Below, piece by piece: positions 45,681 through 53,501 of a stretch of DNA of 64,000 nt (within the stretch, counting starts at the first letter, position 1; each line of letters begins with the position of its first letter). A program made the position numbers and the translations under genes. The stretch comes from Streptomyces sp. NBC_00390 (GTDB taxonomy: Bacteria; Actinomycetota; Actinomycetes; Streptomycetales; Streptomycetaceae), in the NCBI RefSeq assembly GCF_036057275.1, contig NZ_CP107945.1, positions 744,001 through 808,000 of the forward strand, written 5' to 3'. Under the pieces are notes generated by a model. It made no database searches, was not told the DNA's origin, and saw only the letters and a list, made by a program, of their open reading frames with translations.

Positions 45681-46706
45681 TCAGGTCTGCCGCACCGGCT
45701 CGTAGGCGTCCGCATGCAGCCCGAACGTCCACGCCACACCCTCCTTCGCCGTCCGTGTGTCCGGCGGGACCCTCAGCCAGTACGCACGGTGGGTGCCGTC
45801 GGGCTCCGGCGTGGAGTTGACCACTTCGACCATCACCACGTCCTCGTCGTCGGCCAGGGCGATGCGCCACAGGATCCCTGTTTCGTCGCGGTGCACCGGT
45901 TCGGCCGCGGACTCGGCGAGATAGCGGTCGTAGCCGTAGTGCTCCAGCATCACGCGGCGCAGCTCCGCGTTCTCCTCGGTGCGTATGCGTTCCGGGGTGA
46001 GCGAGGTGAGCTCGCGCAGGAAGTCGGCGGGCACGGGCATGCCCCGCCAGGCGTACAGCGCGAAGCCGTCCGGGAAGACCAGGGCGGGGCCGTCCCCGCA
46101 GTCGAGACGGCCGGCTTCGTCGCGGTGCAGCTGAGCGGGCCGCTCGCAGATCACTGCCACGTTCTCGTACGGCCACCACCAGCCGGCGTGCGACGCGACC
46201 CTGGCCAGCCCTTCGAGCCGGTCGCTGCGGCCGTCGAACGCGGCCAGCCAGGCGGCGTCGTGCTGGCCGAGGACCGCGTCGAGCAGGGCGATCCGGATCT
46301 CGGTCTCGGCCGCGGCGTGCGCCGCACTGCCGTCGGGATCCGCCCCGACGAGGGAGTCCACGATTCCCGCGCGTATCCGCTCGGCCAGCGCACGCGTCGT
46401 GTCCCAGAGGCGGGCGCCGGTCACGCTCCACACCTCGGCCCAGCCGGCCGGACCCAACTCGTCGTGCACGCGCCGCCGTTCCTCGGCCCACGGCTTGGTG
46501 CGCACCTCGTCGCGCACCGAGCGTCCCGGGCTGTCGAGCGCACGCACGGCCAGGGCGCCCGCGCGCGGCGAGCCGGCCCAGATGATCCGCTCCGGCGCGG
46601 CGAGCCCGGCCGTACGGTAGGCGAGCCGGACGCCTTCTTCGGCGGCTGCCCGGTCCGCCGGTCCCGTCGCCGCCGCGACGGCCCGCCACTTGTCCGCGTA
46701 CTGCAT
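45681..46706 (-). CDS. DUF6745-type protein of unknown function
   Basis: A 341-residue protein that I place in the DUF6745 group: GWWWPYENVAVICERPAQLH, DGPALVFPDGFALYAWRGMP and YGYDRYLAESAAEPVHRDET. It appears soluble, with an Ala-rich helical N-terminal half and a C-terminal domain containing LRVPPDTRTAKEGVAWTFGL. It is downstream of the small 46765 gene (58 bp apart) in an operon divergent from the STM4015-4011 cluster. Similar proteins often occur beside LRR proteins. The molecular function is unknown. Confidence 0.72.
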   Translation of the reverse strand: MQYADKWRAVAAATGPADRAAAEEGVRLAYRTAGLAAPERIIWAGSPRAGALAVRALDSPGRSVRDEVRTKPWAEERRRVHDELGPAGWAEVWSVTGARLWDTTRALAERIRAGIVDSLVGADPDGSAAHAAAETEIRIALLDAVLGQHDAAWLAAFDGRSDRLEGLARVASHAGWWWPYENVAVICERPAQLHRDEAGRLDCGDGPALVFPDGFALYAWRGMPVPADFLRELTSLTPERIRTEENAELRRVMLEHYGYDRYLAESAAEPVHRDETGILWRIALADDEDVVMVEVVNSTPEPDGTHRAYWLRVPPDTRTAKEGVAWTFGLHADAYEPVRQT

Positions 46707-46764
46707 GTGTGAGCCCCGTCCCCTGTTTCGTTCCTGTGTCGATGTGGTGGTGGTACGCCGACGG

Positions 46765-47091
46765 TCAGTCCGCGACGATCCGTACCGCGCCCGGGAGATA
46801 CTCGCGCTGGCGCACCACCCGGTACCAGCCCTTCGGCAGCGGTATCGCGGCGTGCTCCTCGTGCACCACGCGTCCGCCTTCCGGCAGATGGAGCAGCATC
46901 GGACCGAACGGGCCCGGCTCACGCACGAGCCGGCCGGGTCCCAGCACCGCGTGCGCATGGCCGGTGACCTCGCCGAGCGCGAGCACCAGCCGGCCCCGTC
47001 CGTCGCGCGCCTCGTGCGGCGCGTCCGTCACATGCGACGGCACGGCCTCTTCCGCGACGGGCACGATCAGCACATCCCCCTGCCGGTACAT
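46765..47091 (-). CDS. Small QGDVL-type protein found in phages and bacteria
   Basis: A 108-residue protein starting MYRQGDVLIVPV, with VLALGEVTGHAHAVLG and HEEHAAIPLPKGWYRVVRQR. Very similar short proteins occur in phage and bacterial genomes, with unknown function. The conserved GHAHA, HEEHA and RQREY motifs suggest a beta-rich fold with a His-based metal or nucleotide site. It is first in an operon with the DUF6745 gene and faces the STM4015 gene across the damage-type promoter at 47140-47225. Confidence 0.75.
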   Translation of the reverse strand: MYRQGDVLIVPVAEEAVPSHVTDAPHEARDGRGRLVLALGEVTGHAHAVLGPGRLVREPGPFGPMLLHLPEGGRVVHEEHAAIPLPKGWYRVVRQREYLPGAVRIVAD

Positions 47092-47139
47092 GGCTCTCCC
47101 CTCCACGCCCGGCGCCGAGTGCGCCGGGACCTGAACACG

Positions 47140-47162
47140 AAGCTAGAGGCAGGGTCTGACAA
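47140..47162 (-). promoter_or_regulatory. RecA-NDp/PafBC-like promoter (leftward)
   Basis: On the minus strand TTGTCAGAC (47162-47154), an 8-bp spacer and TAGCTT (47145-47140) match the LexA-independent damage promoter consensus TTGTCRGTG-N8-TANNNT except at the last two bases of the -35 element. The distance to the ATG at 47091 is about 48 bp. Confidence 0.65.
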
Positions 47163-47202
47163 CGGCCCCGGCCGCCGCCGCGGACCGGCCCCGCCACGGC
47201 CG

Positions 47203-47225
47203 TTGTCAGTGGGAGTTGGTAGAAC
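47203..47225 (+). promoter_or_regulatory. RecA-NDp/PafBC-like promoter (rightward)
   Basis: TTGTCAGTG (47203-47211) matches the -35 consensus exactly. After an 8-bp spacer TAGAAC (47220-47225) matches TANNNT except the final base. The STM4015 ATG lies 48 bp further. Together with the leftward copy, it forms a 12-bp perfect inverted repeat (47156-47167 and 47198-47209). Confidence 0.7.
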
Positions 47226-47273
47226 TGCACGCACATCAGCCGATCGTCACCGCACCGGTGTCTGGAGCCCGTC

Positions 47274-48227
47274 ATGACCATTTCGGACCATCTGCAGGAG
47301 CTGTACGGCCTGCCCGCGTTCGACTTCCCCGGCGCCGAGTCGAAGACCGAGCTGCCGCCGGCCGCATCCGTGGCGTGGCGGATCTCCGTCGACTCCTACG
47401 ACAGCGAGGAGGAGTGGGAGGATGCCTTCGCCCGCTTCACGGACGTGGTGGACACCACCGAGGTGCGGGCGCTGATCGCGGGCTCGTGGAGCGATGCGTT
47501 CGACTCTGCACCGGAAGGGGTCGTATCGGCGCTCCTCGGCGCGAAGGATCGGCTGCCGCGGCTGCGCGCGCTGTTCCTCGGCGACATCACGTACGAGCAG
47601 TGCGAGATCTCCTGGATCAACCAAGGGTCGGTGGGGCCACTGCTCGACCGGTTCCCCGAACTGGAGGTGTTCGGGGTGCGCGGCGGCGAAGGGCTGGAGT
47701 TCCCCGCCCTGAAGCACGAGCGGCTGCGTGATCTCAGGGTCGAGGCGGGCGGGTTGAGCGCGGAGGTGGTGCGCGGTATCGCGGCGAGCGAGCTGCCCGC
47801 GCTGGAGCATCTCGACGTCTGGCTCGGCACGTCCTGGTACGGGGGGACCGCTGATGTGTCCGACGTGGAGCCGATCCTCTCCGGCACGCGGTTGCCCCGG
47901 CTGAGGTACCTGGCCCTGCGCAACAGCGAGATCCAGGACCAGATAGCCGCTGCCGTGGCGAGCGCTCCGGTGGTGGCGGGCCTGGAGACGCTCGATCTGT
48001 CGATGGGCACGCTCGGCGACGACGGCGCCGAGGCTCTGCTGACCGGACAGCCGCTGACCCACCTCAAGAAGCTGGACGTGCATCATCACTTCCTGAGCGA
48101 GGCGATGATGAAGCGCCTGTCCGACGCCCTGGAGCCGGCCGGAGTCGAGGTGGACCACTCGGAGGAGCAGGCCGCCCGCAACGCCACCCGTGCGAGGGAA
48201 GACCGCTACACGGCCGTCGCCGAGTGA
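47274..48227 (+). CDS. STM4015 family leucine-rich-repeat protein
   Basis: A 317-residue protein whose middle (about 90-290) contains leucine-rich-repeat-like segments: LPRLRALFLGDITYEQCE, FPELEVFGVRGGEG, LPALEHLDVWLGTS, LPRLRYLALRNSE and LETLDLSMGTLGDDG. It matches the STM4015 family, known only by name from Salmonella. No signal peptide is present. It opens a five-gene coupled operon; its stop overlaps the next start (GTGA). LRRs suggest a protein-binding scaffold. An ATP-grasp, a hydrolase and two radical SAM enzymes follow. Confidence 0.85.
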   Translation: MTISDHLQELYGLPAFDFPGAESKTELPPAASVAWRISVDSYDSEEEWEDAFARFTDVVDTTEVRALIAGSWSDAFDSAPEGVVSALLGAKDRLPRLRALFLGDITYEQCEISWINQGSVGPLLDRFPELEVFGVRGGEGLEFPALKHERLRDLRVEAGGLSAEVVRGIAASELPALEHLDVWLGTSWYGGTADVSDVEPILSGTRLPRLRYLALRNSEIQDQIAAAVASAPVVAGLETLDLSMGTLGDDGAEALLTGQPLTHLKKLDVHHHFLSEAMMKRLSDALEPAGVEVDHSEEQAARNATRAREDRYTAVAE

Positions 48228-49387
48228 GCGGCCCGGCCCGTGGCCGCGCGGGGGCGCGCCTCGCCCTGGTGGGCAATCCGGAGAACCGCCGGGTCGGCAT
48301 GTTCCAGGACGCGGTGCGTGCCGCCGGCCTGCCCGCCGCTCGCGTGGTGCCGTGGCTCGATGTGCTCCGGGGCCGCGCCGGGTTCCGCCCCGGCGAGCTC
48401 GTGCGGATCGATTCGCCCGGCGAGGACCCCGAGGTCGAACGGGAGTTGCGCGGGACGGACGACCCGACCCGGGTGGAGGGCACGGCCCGCTGGTACGAGC
48501 GCTTCACCGCGGCCCTGCGGGAGGTGGCCGCGCTGGCCGCGGCCGGCGGCGCGAGCCTGCTCGACGACCCCGAGGAGCTGGCCGTGCTGTTCGACAAGCG
48601 GCTCTGTCATGCCGTGCTCGACCGCGCCGCAGTGCCCGTTCCGCCGTCACCGACGTCCGGTGCGGATGCTCCGGTGGTGCGCGGCTGGGACGATGTACGC
48701 GCCCTTCAGGAGGCATTCGGGCTGCCGCGGGTGTTCGTCAAGCCGGCGCACGGCTCCTCGGCGTCCGGCGTGCTGGCGCTGGAGACGGCGAGTCGGGGCC
48801 GGGTGCAGGCCACCACATCGGTGGAGCGTGCACCGGACGGCAGGCTCTTCAACTCCCTGCGGGTGCGCCGCTGTACCACCGAGCGCGAAGTCGCCGCTCT
48901 CGTCGACGCGCTCGCCCCGGACGGCCTGCACATCGAGCGCTGGCTCCCGAAAGCCGCGCAGCGGGGCGGGACCGCCGATCTCCGTGTGGTGGTGGTCGCG
49001 GGCCGTGCCACCCACGCGGTGGTCAGGACGAGCCGCTCCCCCATGACCAACCTGCATCTGGGTGGTGCTCGGGGCGACCTGGCGGCTGCCCGTGCGGCGA
49101 CCGAGGCGGCGGGCGGCAGTTGGGGGCGGACGCTGGAGCTCTGCGAGCGGACCGCGGCCTGCTTCCCGAGGTCCCTTCGCGTGGGTGTGGATCTGCTGCC
49201 TGCCACCGGCTGGCGTCGTTTCGCCGTCGGCGAGGTCAACGCCTTCGGGGATCTGCTGCCGGGACTGTCCGGCCTGGCGGGCAGCGAGGCCGAAGGCCAG
49301 GACACCTATGCGGCGCAGGTCTCCGCCGTGCTGCGCAGATCAACCGAACCGAACGGAACAAGGAACCACCACCGTGCAAGCCCCTGA
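48224..49387 (+). CDS. STM4014 family ATP-grasp-like protein
   Basis: A 387-residue protein of the STM4014 family with an ATP-grasp fold: VFVKPAHGSSASGVLALET (nucleotide-binding strand with Lys), LHIERWLPKAAQRGG and DLRVVVVAGRATHAVVRTS, and the metal-ligand end FAVGEVNAFGDLLP. ATP-grasp enzymes couple ATP hydrolysis to carboxylate-amine ligation. The substrate is unknown. GTG 48224 overlaps the STM4015 stop. Its C-terminal tail overlaps the next gene by 14 bp. Confidence 0.83.
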   Translation: MSGPARGRAGARLALVGNPENRRVGMFQDAVRAAGLPAARVVPWLDVLRGRAGFRPGELVRIDSPGEDPEVERELRGTDDPTRVEGTARWYERFTAALREVAALAAAGGASLLDDPEELAVLFDKRLCHAVLDRAAVPVPPSPTSGADAPVVRGWDDVRALQEAFGLPRVFVKPAHGSSASGVLALETASRGRVQATTSVERAPDGRLFNSLRVRRCTTEREVAALVDALAPDGLHIERWLPKAAQRGGTADLRVVVVAGRATHAVVRTSRSPMTNLHLGGARGDLAAARAATEAAGGSWGRTLELCERTAACFPRSLRVGVDLLPATGWRRFAVGEVNAFGDLLPGLSGLAGSEAEGQDTYAAQVSAVLRRSTEPNGTRNHHRASP

Positions 49388-50267
49388 CCCGCAGGCCCTC
49401 CGGCCTCCCCACCTGGAGCTCCACCCGGAGCCCGAACCCCGCAGCGAACCGCAGCCGGACATGAACGCGGTCGTCGGCCGTGACGATCTTCTGCTCGTCA
49501 CCCTGGACACACTGCGTTTCGACGTCGCGGCCGAGCTCGCCGCGGCGGGCCGGATCCCGAACCTGGCGCGGCATCTGCCCGGCGGCACCTGGGAACGGCG
49601 TCATGCACCCGGCAGCTTCACCTACGCCTCGCACCAGGCGATCTTCGCCGGCTTTCTGCCCACCCCGGCGACGCCGGGACCTCATCCCCGGCTGTTCGCC
49701 GCCCGTTTCGCGGGGAGCGAGACCACCGCCGGCCGCACCTTCGTCTACGACACCCCGGACCTGGTGTCGGCCCTCGCGGGGGCGGGCTATCGCACGGTGT
49801 GCATCGGTGGCGTCGGGTTCTTCACCAAGCAGGGTCCGCTGGGCTCCGTCCTGCCGGGGCTGTTCCAGGACAGCCACTGGGAGCCGGAGTTCGGCGTCGC
49901 CTCGCCCACCTCCTTCGAGGCCCAGGTGGCGCGCGCCGAGCAGGTGGTCGCGGCGCTGCCACGCGAGCAGCGGCTGTTCCTGTTCGTCAACGTGCCCTCG
50001 CTGCATCAGCCCAACTGGTTCCATCTGCCGGGCGCGACCCCTGCGGCGGGCGACTCCCGCGAGACGCACGCGGCCGCCCTCGAGTACGTGGACCGGCACA
50101 TCGGCCGGCTGTTCGCGGCGGCCGCCGGCCGCCGCCGCTGCTTCGCCATCGTGTGCTCCGACCACGGCACCGCGTACGGCGACGACGGATTCACCGGCCA
50201 CCGGCTCGGTCACGCATCCGTCTGGACGGTCCCGTACGCCCACTTCTTCCTCGAGGCATCCGTATGA
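49374..50267 (+). CDS. STM4013/SEN3800 family alkaline-phosphatase-superfamily hydrolase
   Basis: A 297-residue protein from GTG 49374 (AAGGA upstream); ATG 49461 would give a 268-residue version closer to the family N-terminus. Alkaline-phosphatase/sulfatase fold features are VTLDTLRFDVAAE (metal Asp and nucleophile Thr or Ser region), APGSFTYASHQAIFAG and VCSDHGTAYGDDG with HRLGH (metal ligands). Such enzymes cleave phosphate or sulfate esters or move phosphate groups. The target is unknown. Its stop overlaps the STM4012 start by 4 bp. Confidence 0.85.
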   Translation: MQAPDPQALRPPHLELHPEPEPRSEPQPDMNAVVGRDDLLLVTLDTLRFDVAAELAAAGRIPNLARHLPGGTWERRHAPGSFTYASHQAIFAGFLPTPATPGPHPRLFAARFAGSETTAGRTFVYDTPDLVSALAGAGYRTVCIGGVGFFTKQGPLGSVLPGLFQDSHWEPEFGVASPTSFEAQVARAEQVVAALPREQRLFLFVNVPSLHQPNWFHLPGATPAAGDSRETHAAALEYVDRHIGRLFAAAAGRRRCFAIVCSDHGTAYGDDGFTGHRLGHASVWTVPYAHFFLEASV

Positions 50268-51613
50268 GCGCCAGCAGCAACGTCCCGCGTCCGTACCAGA
50301 GTTACGTCTACGCCTACCCGCACAAGACCGCCTACCGCCCCTTGGGCAGGGACGGCAGAGACCGGCCGGCGCTGCGCGAGGTCTGGGCGGGGGAAGGCAA
50401 GGACGCGCTCTCGCTCTACGCGCACATACCGTTCTGCGAGGTCCGCTGCGGCTTCTGCAATCTCTTCACCCGGATCGGCGCGCCCGACGAGCTCACCGGC
50501 CGCTATCTCGACGCCCTGGACCGCCAGGCGACCGCCGTGCGCGAGGCGCTCGGCGACGACGGTCCGGTGCACTTCGCCGCGGCCGCCTTCGGCGGCGGCA
50601 CGCCCACCTGTCTCACCGCGGCCGAGCTCGAGCGGCTGTGCGACATCGCCGAGGAACGGATGGGAGCAGATCTGCGGGCCGTCCCGCTCTCGGTCGAGAC
50701 CTCTCCGGCCACGGCCACCGCCGACCGGCTGGCCGTGCTCACGGCACGCGGCGCCACACGGGTGAGCATCGGCGTGCAGAGCTTTGTCGACGCGGAGGCG
50801 AAGGCGGCGGTGCGCCCGCAGCACCGCGCCGACGTGGAAGCGGCACTCGGCCGGATCCGTGATGCCGGTGTCCCGGTGCTCAACATCGATCTGATCTACG
50901 GCATCGACGGCCAGACCGAGCACACCTGGCGGGCGTCACTGGATGCGGCACTGGTCTGGGAGCCGGAGGAGCTGTACCTGTATCCGCTGTATGTGCGCCC
51001 GCTGACCGGCCTCGGCCGGCTCGGGGACCGGAGCGACGCGGCATGGGACACCCAGCGGCTGCGGCTGTACCGGGCGGGCCGGGACCATCTGCTGACGCAT
51101 GGCTACGAGCAGGTGTCGATGCGGATGTTCCGCCGCCGCGGTGCCCCTCGGCAGGGCCCCGGCGACCACGCCTGCCAGACCGACGGCATGATCGGCCTCG
51201 GCTGCGGTGCGCGTTCGTACACCTCGGCCCTCCACTACTCCTTCGACTACGCCGTCGAGATGCGAGAGATACGCGGCATCATCGACACCTTCACGCAGGC
51301 CGACGACTTCACGCGGGCCGAGGTGGGCCGCCGGGTCGACGAGGACGAGGCGCGCCGCCGGCATCTGCTGCAGTCGCTGCTCCAGGCCGAGGGCATGGAG
51401 AGGGCAGGCTACCGCGAGCGGTTCGGCGCGGATGCGGCCGAGCACTTCCCCGCGGAGCTGGAACGCTTCGCGGCCCGGGGCTGGCTCGACGAGGACGCCG
51501 AGCCGGGCCGGCTGAAGCTGACGCCCGAGGGGCTCGCGTACTCGGACGCGCTGGGGCCTGAACTCTTCTCGGCCCCGGTACGGGCCGCCATGGCCGCGTA
51601 CGAGCTGAAGTGA
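50264..51613 (+). CDS. STM4012 family radical SAM protein
   Basis: A 449-residue radical SAM enzyme related to HemW/coproporphyrinogen dehydrogenase. The cluster motif CxxxCxxC is at Cys58, Cys62, Cys65 (HIPFCEVRCGFCNLF). HemW-like segments are AAFGGGTPTCLTAAEL, SIGVQSFVDAEAKAAVRPQH and GLGCGARSYTS, with a C-terminal winged-helix-like part. It is not heme synthesis in this setting but part of the STM4011-4015 operon. The substrate is unknown. Confidence 0.9.
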   Translation: MSASSNVPRPYQSYVYAYPHKTAYRPLGRDGRDRPALREVWAGEGKDALSLYAHIPFCEVRCGFCNLFTRIGAPDELTGRYLDALDRQATAVREALGDDGPVHFAAAAFGGGTPTCLTAAELERLCDIAEERMGADLRAVPLSVETSPATATADRLAVLTARGATRVSIGVQSFVDAEAKAAVRPQHRADVEAALGRIRDAGVPVLNIDLIYGIDGQTEHTWRASLDAALVWEPEELYLYPLYVRPLTGLGRLGDRSDAAWDTQRLRLYRAGRDHLLTHGYEQVSMRMFRRRGAPRQGPGDHACQTDGMIGLGCGARSYTSALHYSFDYAVEMREIRGIIDTFTQADDFTRAEVGRRVDEDEARRRHLLQSLLQAEGMERAGYRERFGADAAEHFPAELERFAARGWLDEDAEPGRLKLTPEGLAYSDALGPELFSAPVRAAMAAYELK

Positions 51614-51620
51614 GCATGCC

Positions 51621-52502
51621 GTGGACCTGACCATGCTGTACCGCGGGCCGCTCGCCTCCTGTGATTACGACTGTCCGTACTGCCCGTTCGCCAAGCGCCG
51701 TGACAGCAGGGAGCAGCTGCGTGCCGACCGGGCGGCGCTGGAGCGGTTCGCGGCCTGGGCCGCGGCGCAGCGGGGGGACCGGCTGTCGATCCTCTTCACA
51801 CCGTGGGGCGAGGGGCTCGTCCGCTCCTGGTACCGGCGGACCCTGACCGAGCTCTCGCATCTGCCGCACATCCGCCGGGTGGCCGTCCAGACGAATCTCA
51901 GCTGCCGTACGGACTGGACGGCGGACGCGGACCCCGGCACGCTCGCGCTGTGGTGCACCTACCACCCGGGCCAGACCCCGTACGACAGGTTCCTTCAGAA
52001 GTGCACCGATCTGGCAGGGCAAAGGATCCGGTTCAGCGTGGGTGTCGTCGGTCTTCCGGACCATCTGGAGCAGGCACGCAGGCTGCGCTCCGAGCTGCCG
52101 GCCCACGTGTATCTGTGGGTCAACGCAGCCGAGGGCCACGCATACACCGATGAAGAGGCGGCGCTGTGGACGGCGCTCGACCCACTGTTCCCCTACAGCC
52201 GCCACCCGCACCGCTCCGCCGGCCTGCCGTGCCGTACGGGCGAGTCCGTCGTCTCCGTGGACGGCGACGGCACGGTGCGCCGCTGCCACTTCGTCCGTGC
52301 CGAGCTGGGCAATCTCTACGACGGCTCGTTCCGGCGAGCCCTCGGCCCGAGGGCCTGCCCGCTCGCCGTCTGCGACTGCCACATCGGTTATGTGCATCTG
52401 GAGACGCTGCCGCTGTACGACGTGTTCGCGGGCGGCGTGCTGGAACGGATCCCGGCGGCGGCCCCGGCCGGCGGGCCGTGGACCTCGGCGGCGCGCCCCT
52501 GA
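51621..52502 (+). CDS. STM4011 family radical SAM protein
   Basis: A 293-residue radical SAM protein started at GTG 51621, 7 bp after STM4012. The CxxxCxxC motif is Cys14, Cys18, Cys21 (CDYDCPYC). Further cysteines downstream (CRTGE, RRCHF, and CPLAVCDCHIGY near the C-terminus) suggest an extra iron-sulfur cluster like those of SPASM-type maturases. It ends the operon. Two dissimilar radical SAM enzymes together argue for a multi-step modification. Confidence 0.88.
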   Translation: MDLTMLYRGPLASCDYDCPYCPFAKRRDSREQLRADRAALERFAAWAAAQRGDRLSILFTPWGEGLVRSWYRRTLTELSHLPHIRRVAVQTNLSCRTDWTADADPGTLALWCTYHPGQTPYDRFLQKCTDLAGQRIRFSVGVVGLPDHLEQARRLRSELPAHVYLWVNAAEGHAYTDEEAALWTALDPLFPYSRHPHRSAGLPCRTGESVVSVDGDGTVRRCHFVRAELGNLYDGSFRRALGPRACPLAVCDCHIGYVHLETLPLYDVFAGGVLERIPAAAPAGGPWTSAARP

Positions 52503-52527
52503 CCGGGCAGGGGCGCCGCCGTCCGGG

Positions 52528-53319
52528 TCACAGCGGCAGCAGGTCCGGGCGCTTCGCCTCGACATGGTCGCCGGAGCTCTCGCCCCGCAGCCGGCGCCCG
52601 ATCCAGGGCACCAGGTGCTCACGTGCCCACTGGATGTCGTCCCGGCGCACCTCGAGCGCGCCGCGCGGCGGCAGCGGCGGCCACGGCTGGTCGGGGTCGG
52701 CAGGCACGTCGAGCCCGAGCACCTGGGCGGCGCGCAGGGCGACCCGGGTGTGCCCCTCCGGCGACAGATGCAGCCGGTCGGTGTCCCAAGCCCGGCGGTC
52801 CTGGACGGACTTCAGCGACCACAGGTCGAGCACCGGGCAGTTGTAGCGGTCGGCAATGGCCCGCACATGCGCGGTGTATGTGGCGATCTTGCCGCGCAGA
52901 TGGCGAAGGACCGGGACGTCTCGGGTGTCGAACCCGGTCGTCACCATGACGGTGCCGACCGCGCTCGACAGATCGGCCACGGCACGCTCGAAGCGCTCGG
53001 CGACATCGTCGGGGTCCGTGCCGGGCCGGATGATGTCGTTGCCCCCCGCACAGAACGACACCAGGTCCGGGGCGAGTTCCCTGGCCCTCGGCACCTGGTC
53101 CTCCACGATCTGGTCGAGGAGCTTGCCCCGCACGGCGAGGTTGGCGTACCGGAAGGTGTGCTCCGGCATACGGTCGTCCAGCAGGACCGCGAAGCGGTCC
53201 GCCCATCCGACGAACGTCCCGCCGGGTCCGGGGTCTCCCACGCCCTCGGTGAAGCTGTCACCGATCGCCGCGTACGACCCGATTCCGCCGCTGTTCCCTG
53301 TTCTCGAATCGTCTGCCAC
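52528..53319 (-). CDS. SGNH/GDSL hydrolase family protein
   Basis: A 263-residue esterase-type protein. The nucleophile block is AAIGDSFTEG (Ser22), the Gly block is in LAVRGKL, the Asn block is GGNDI, and the Asp-His block is DRLHLSPEGH. No signal peptide is visible, so it appears cytosolic. It starts at GTG 53319 with GGGAAAG upstream. It is convergent with the STM4011 operon; the substrate is unknown. Confidence 0.9.
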   Translation of the reverse strand: MADDSRTGNSGGIGSYAAIGDSFTEGVGDPGPGGTFVGWADRFAVLLDDRMPEHTFRYANLAVRGKLLDQIVEDQVPRARELAPDLVSFCAGGNDIIRPGTDPDDVAERFERAVADLSSAVGTVMVTTGFDTRDVPVLRHLRGKIATYTAHVRAIADRYNCPVLDLWSLKSVQDRRAWDTDRLHLSPEGHTRVALRAAQVLGLDVPADPDQPWPPLPPRGALEVRRDDIQWAREHLVPWIGRRLRGESSGDHVEAKRPDLLPL

Positions 53320-53423
53320 GGGAGCACATCTTTCCCTTACGGGTGTGACCTACGCGACCGTAAGGAGGGGTTGACGCGGGGTGATCTTTGCCACCGGTCA
53401 AGTTTCGCCCAAGCCGGAATACC

Positions 53424-53464
53424 CCGGCTCCCCCGCCCCGCGTGAGCGGTGACGGGGGAGCCGG
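53424..53464 (-). terminator. Hairpin terminator of the M23 peptidase gene
   Basis: A perfect 12-bp stem (53424-53435 with 53453-53464) with a 17-nt loop, 37 bp beyond the stop of the minus-strand peptidase gene. Confidence 0.8.
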
Positions 53465-53501
53465 TCCAACAGCGCCCGAACCTGTCAGGGAGTCAGGGCG
53501 G

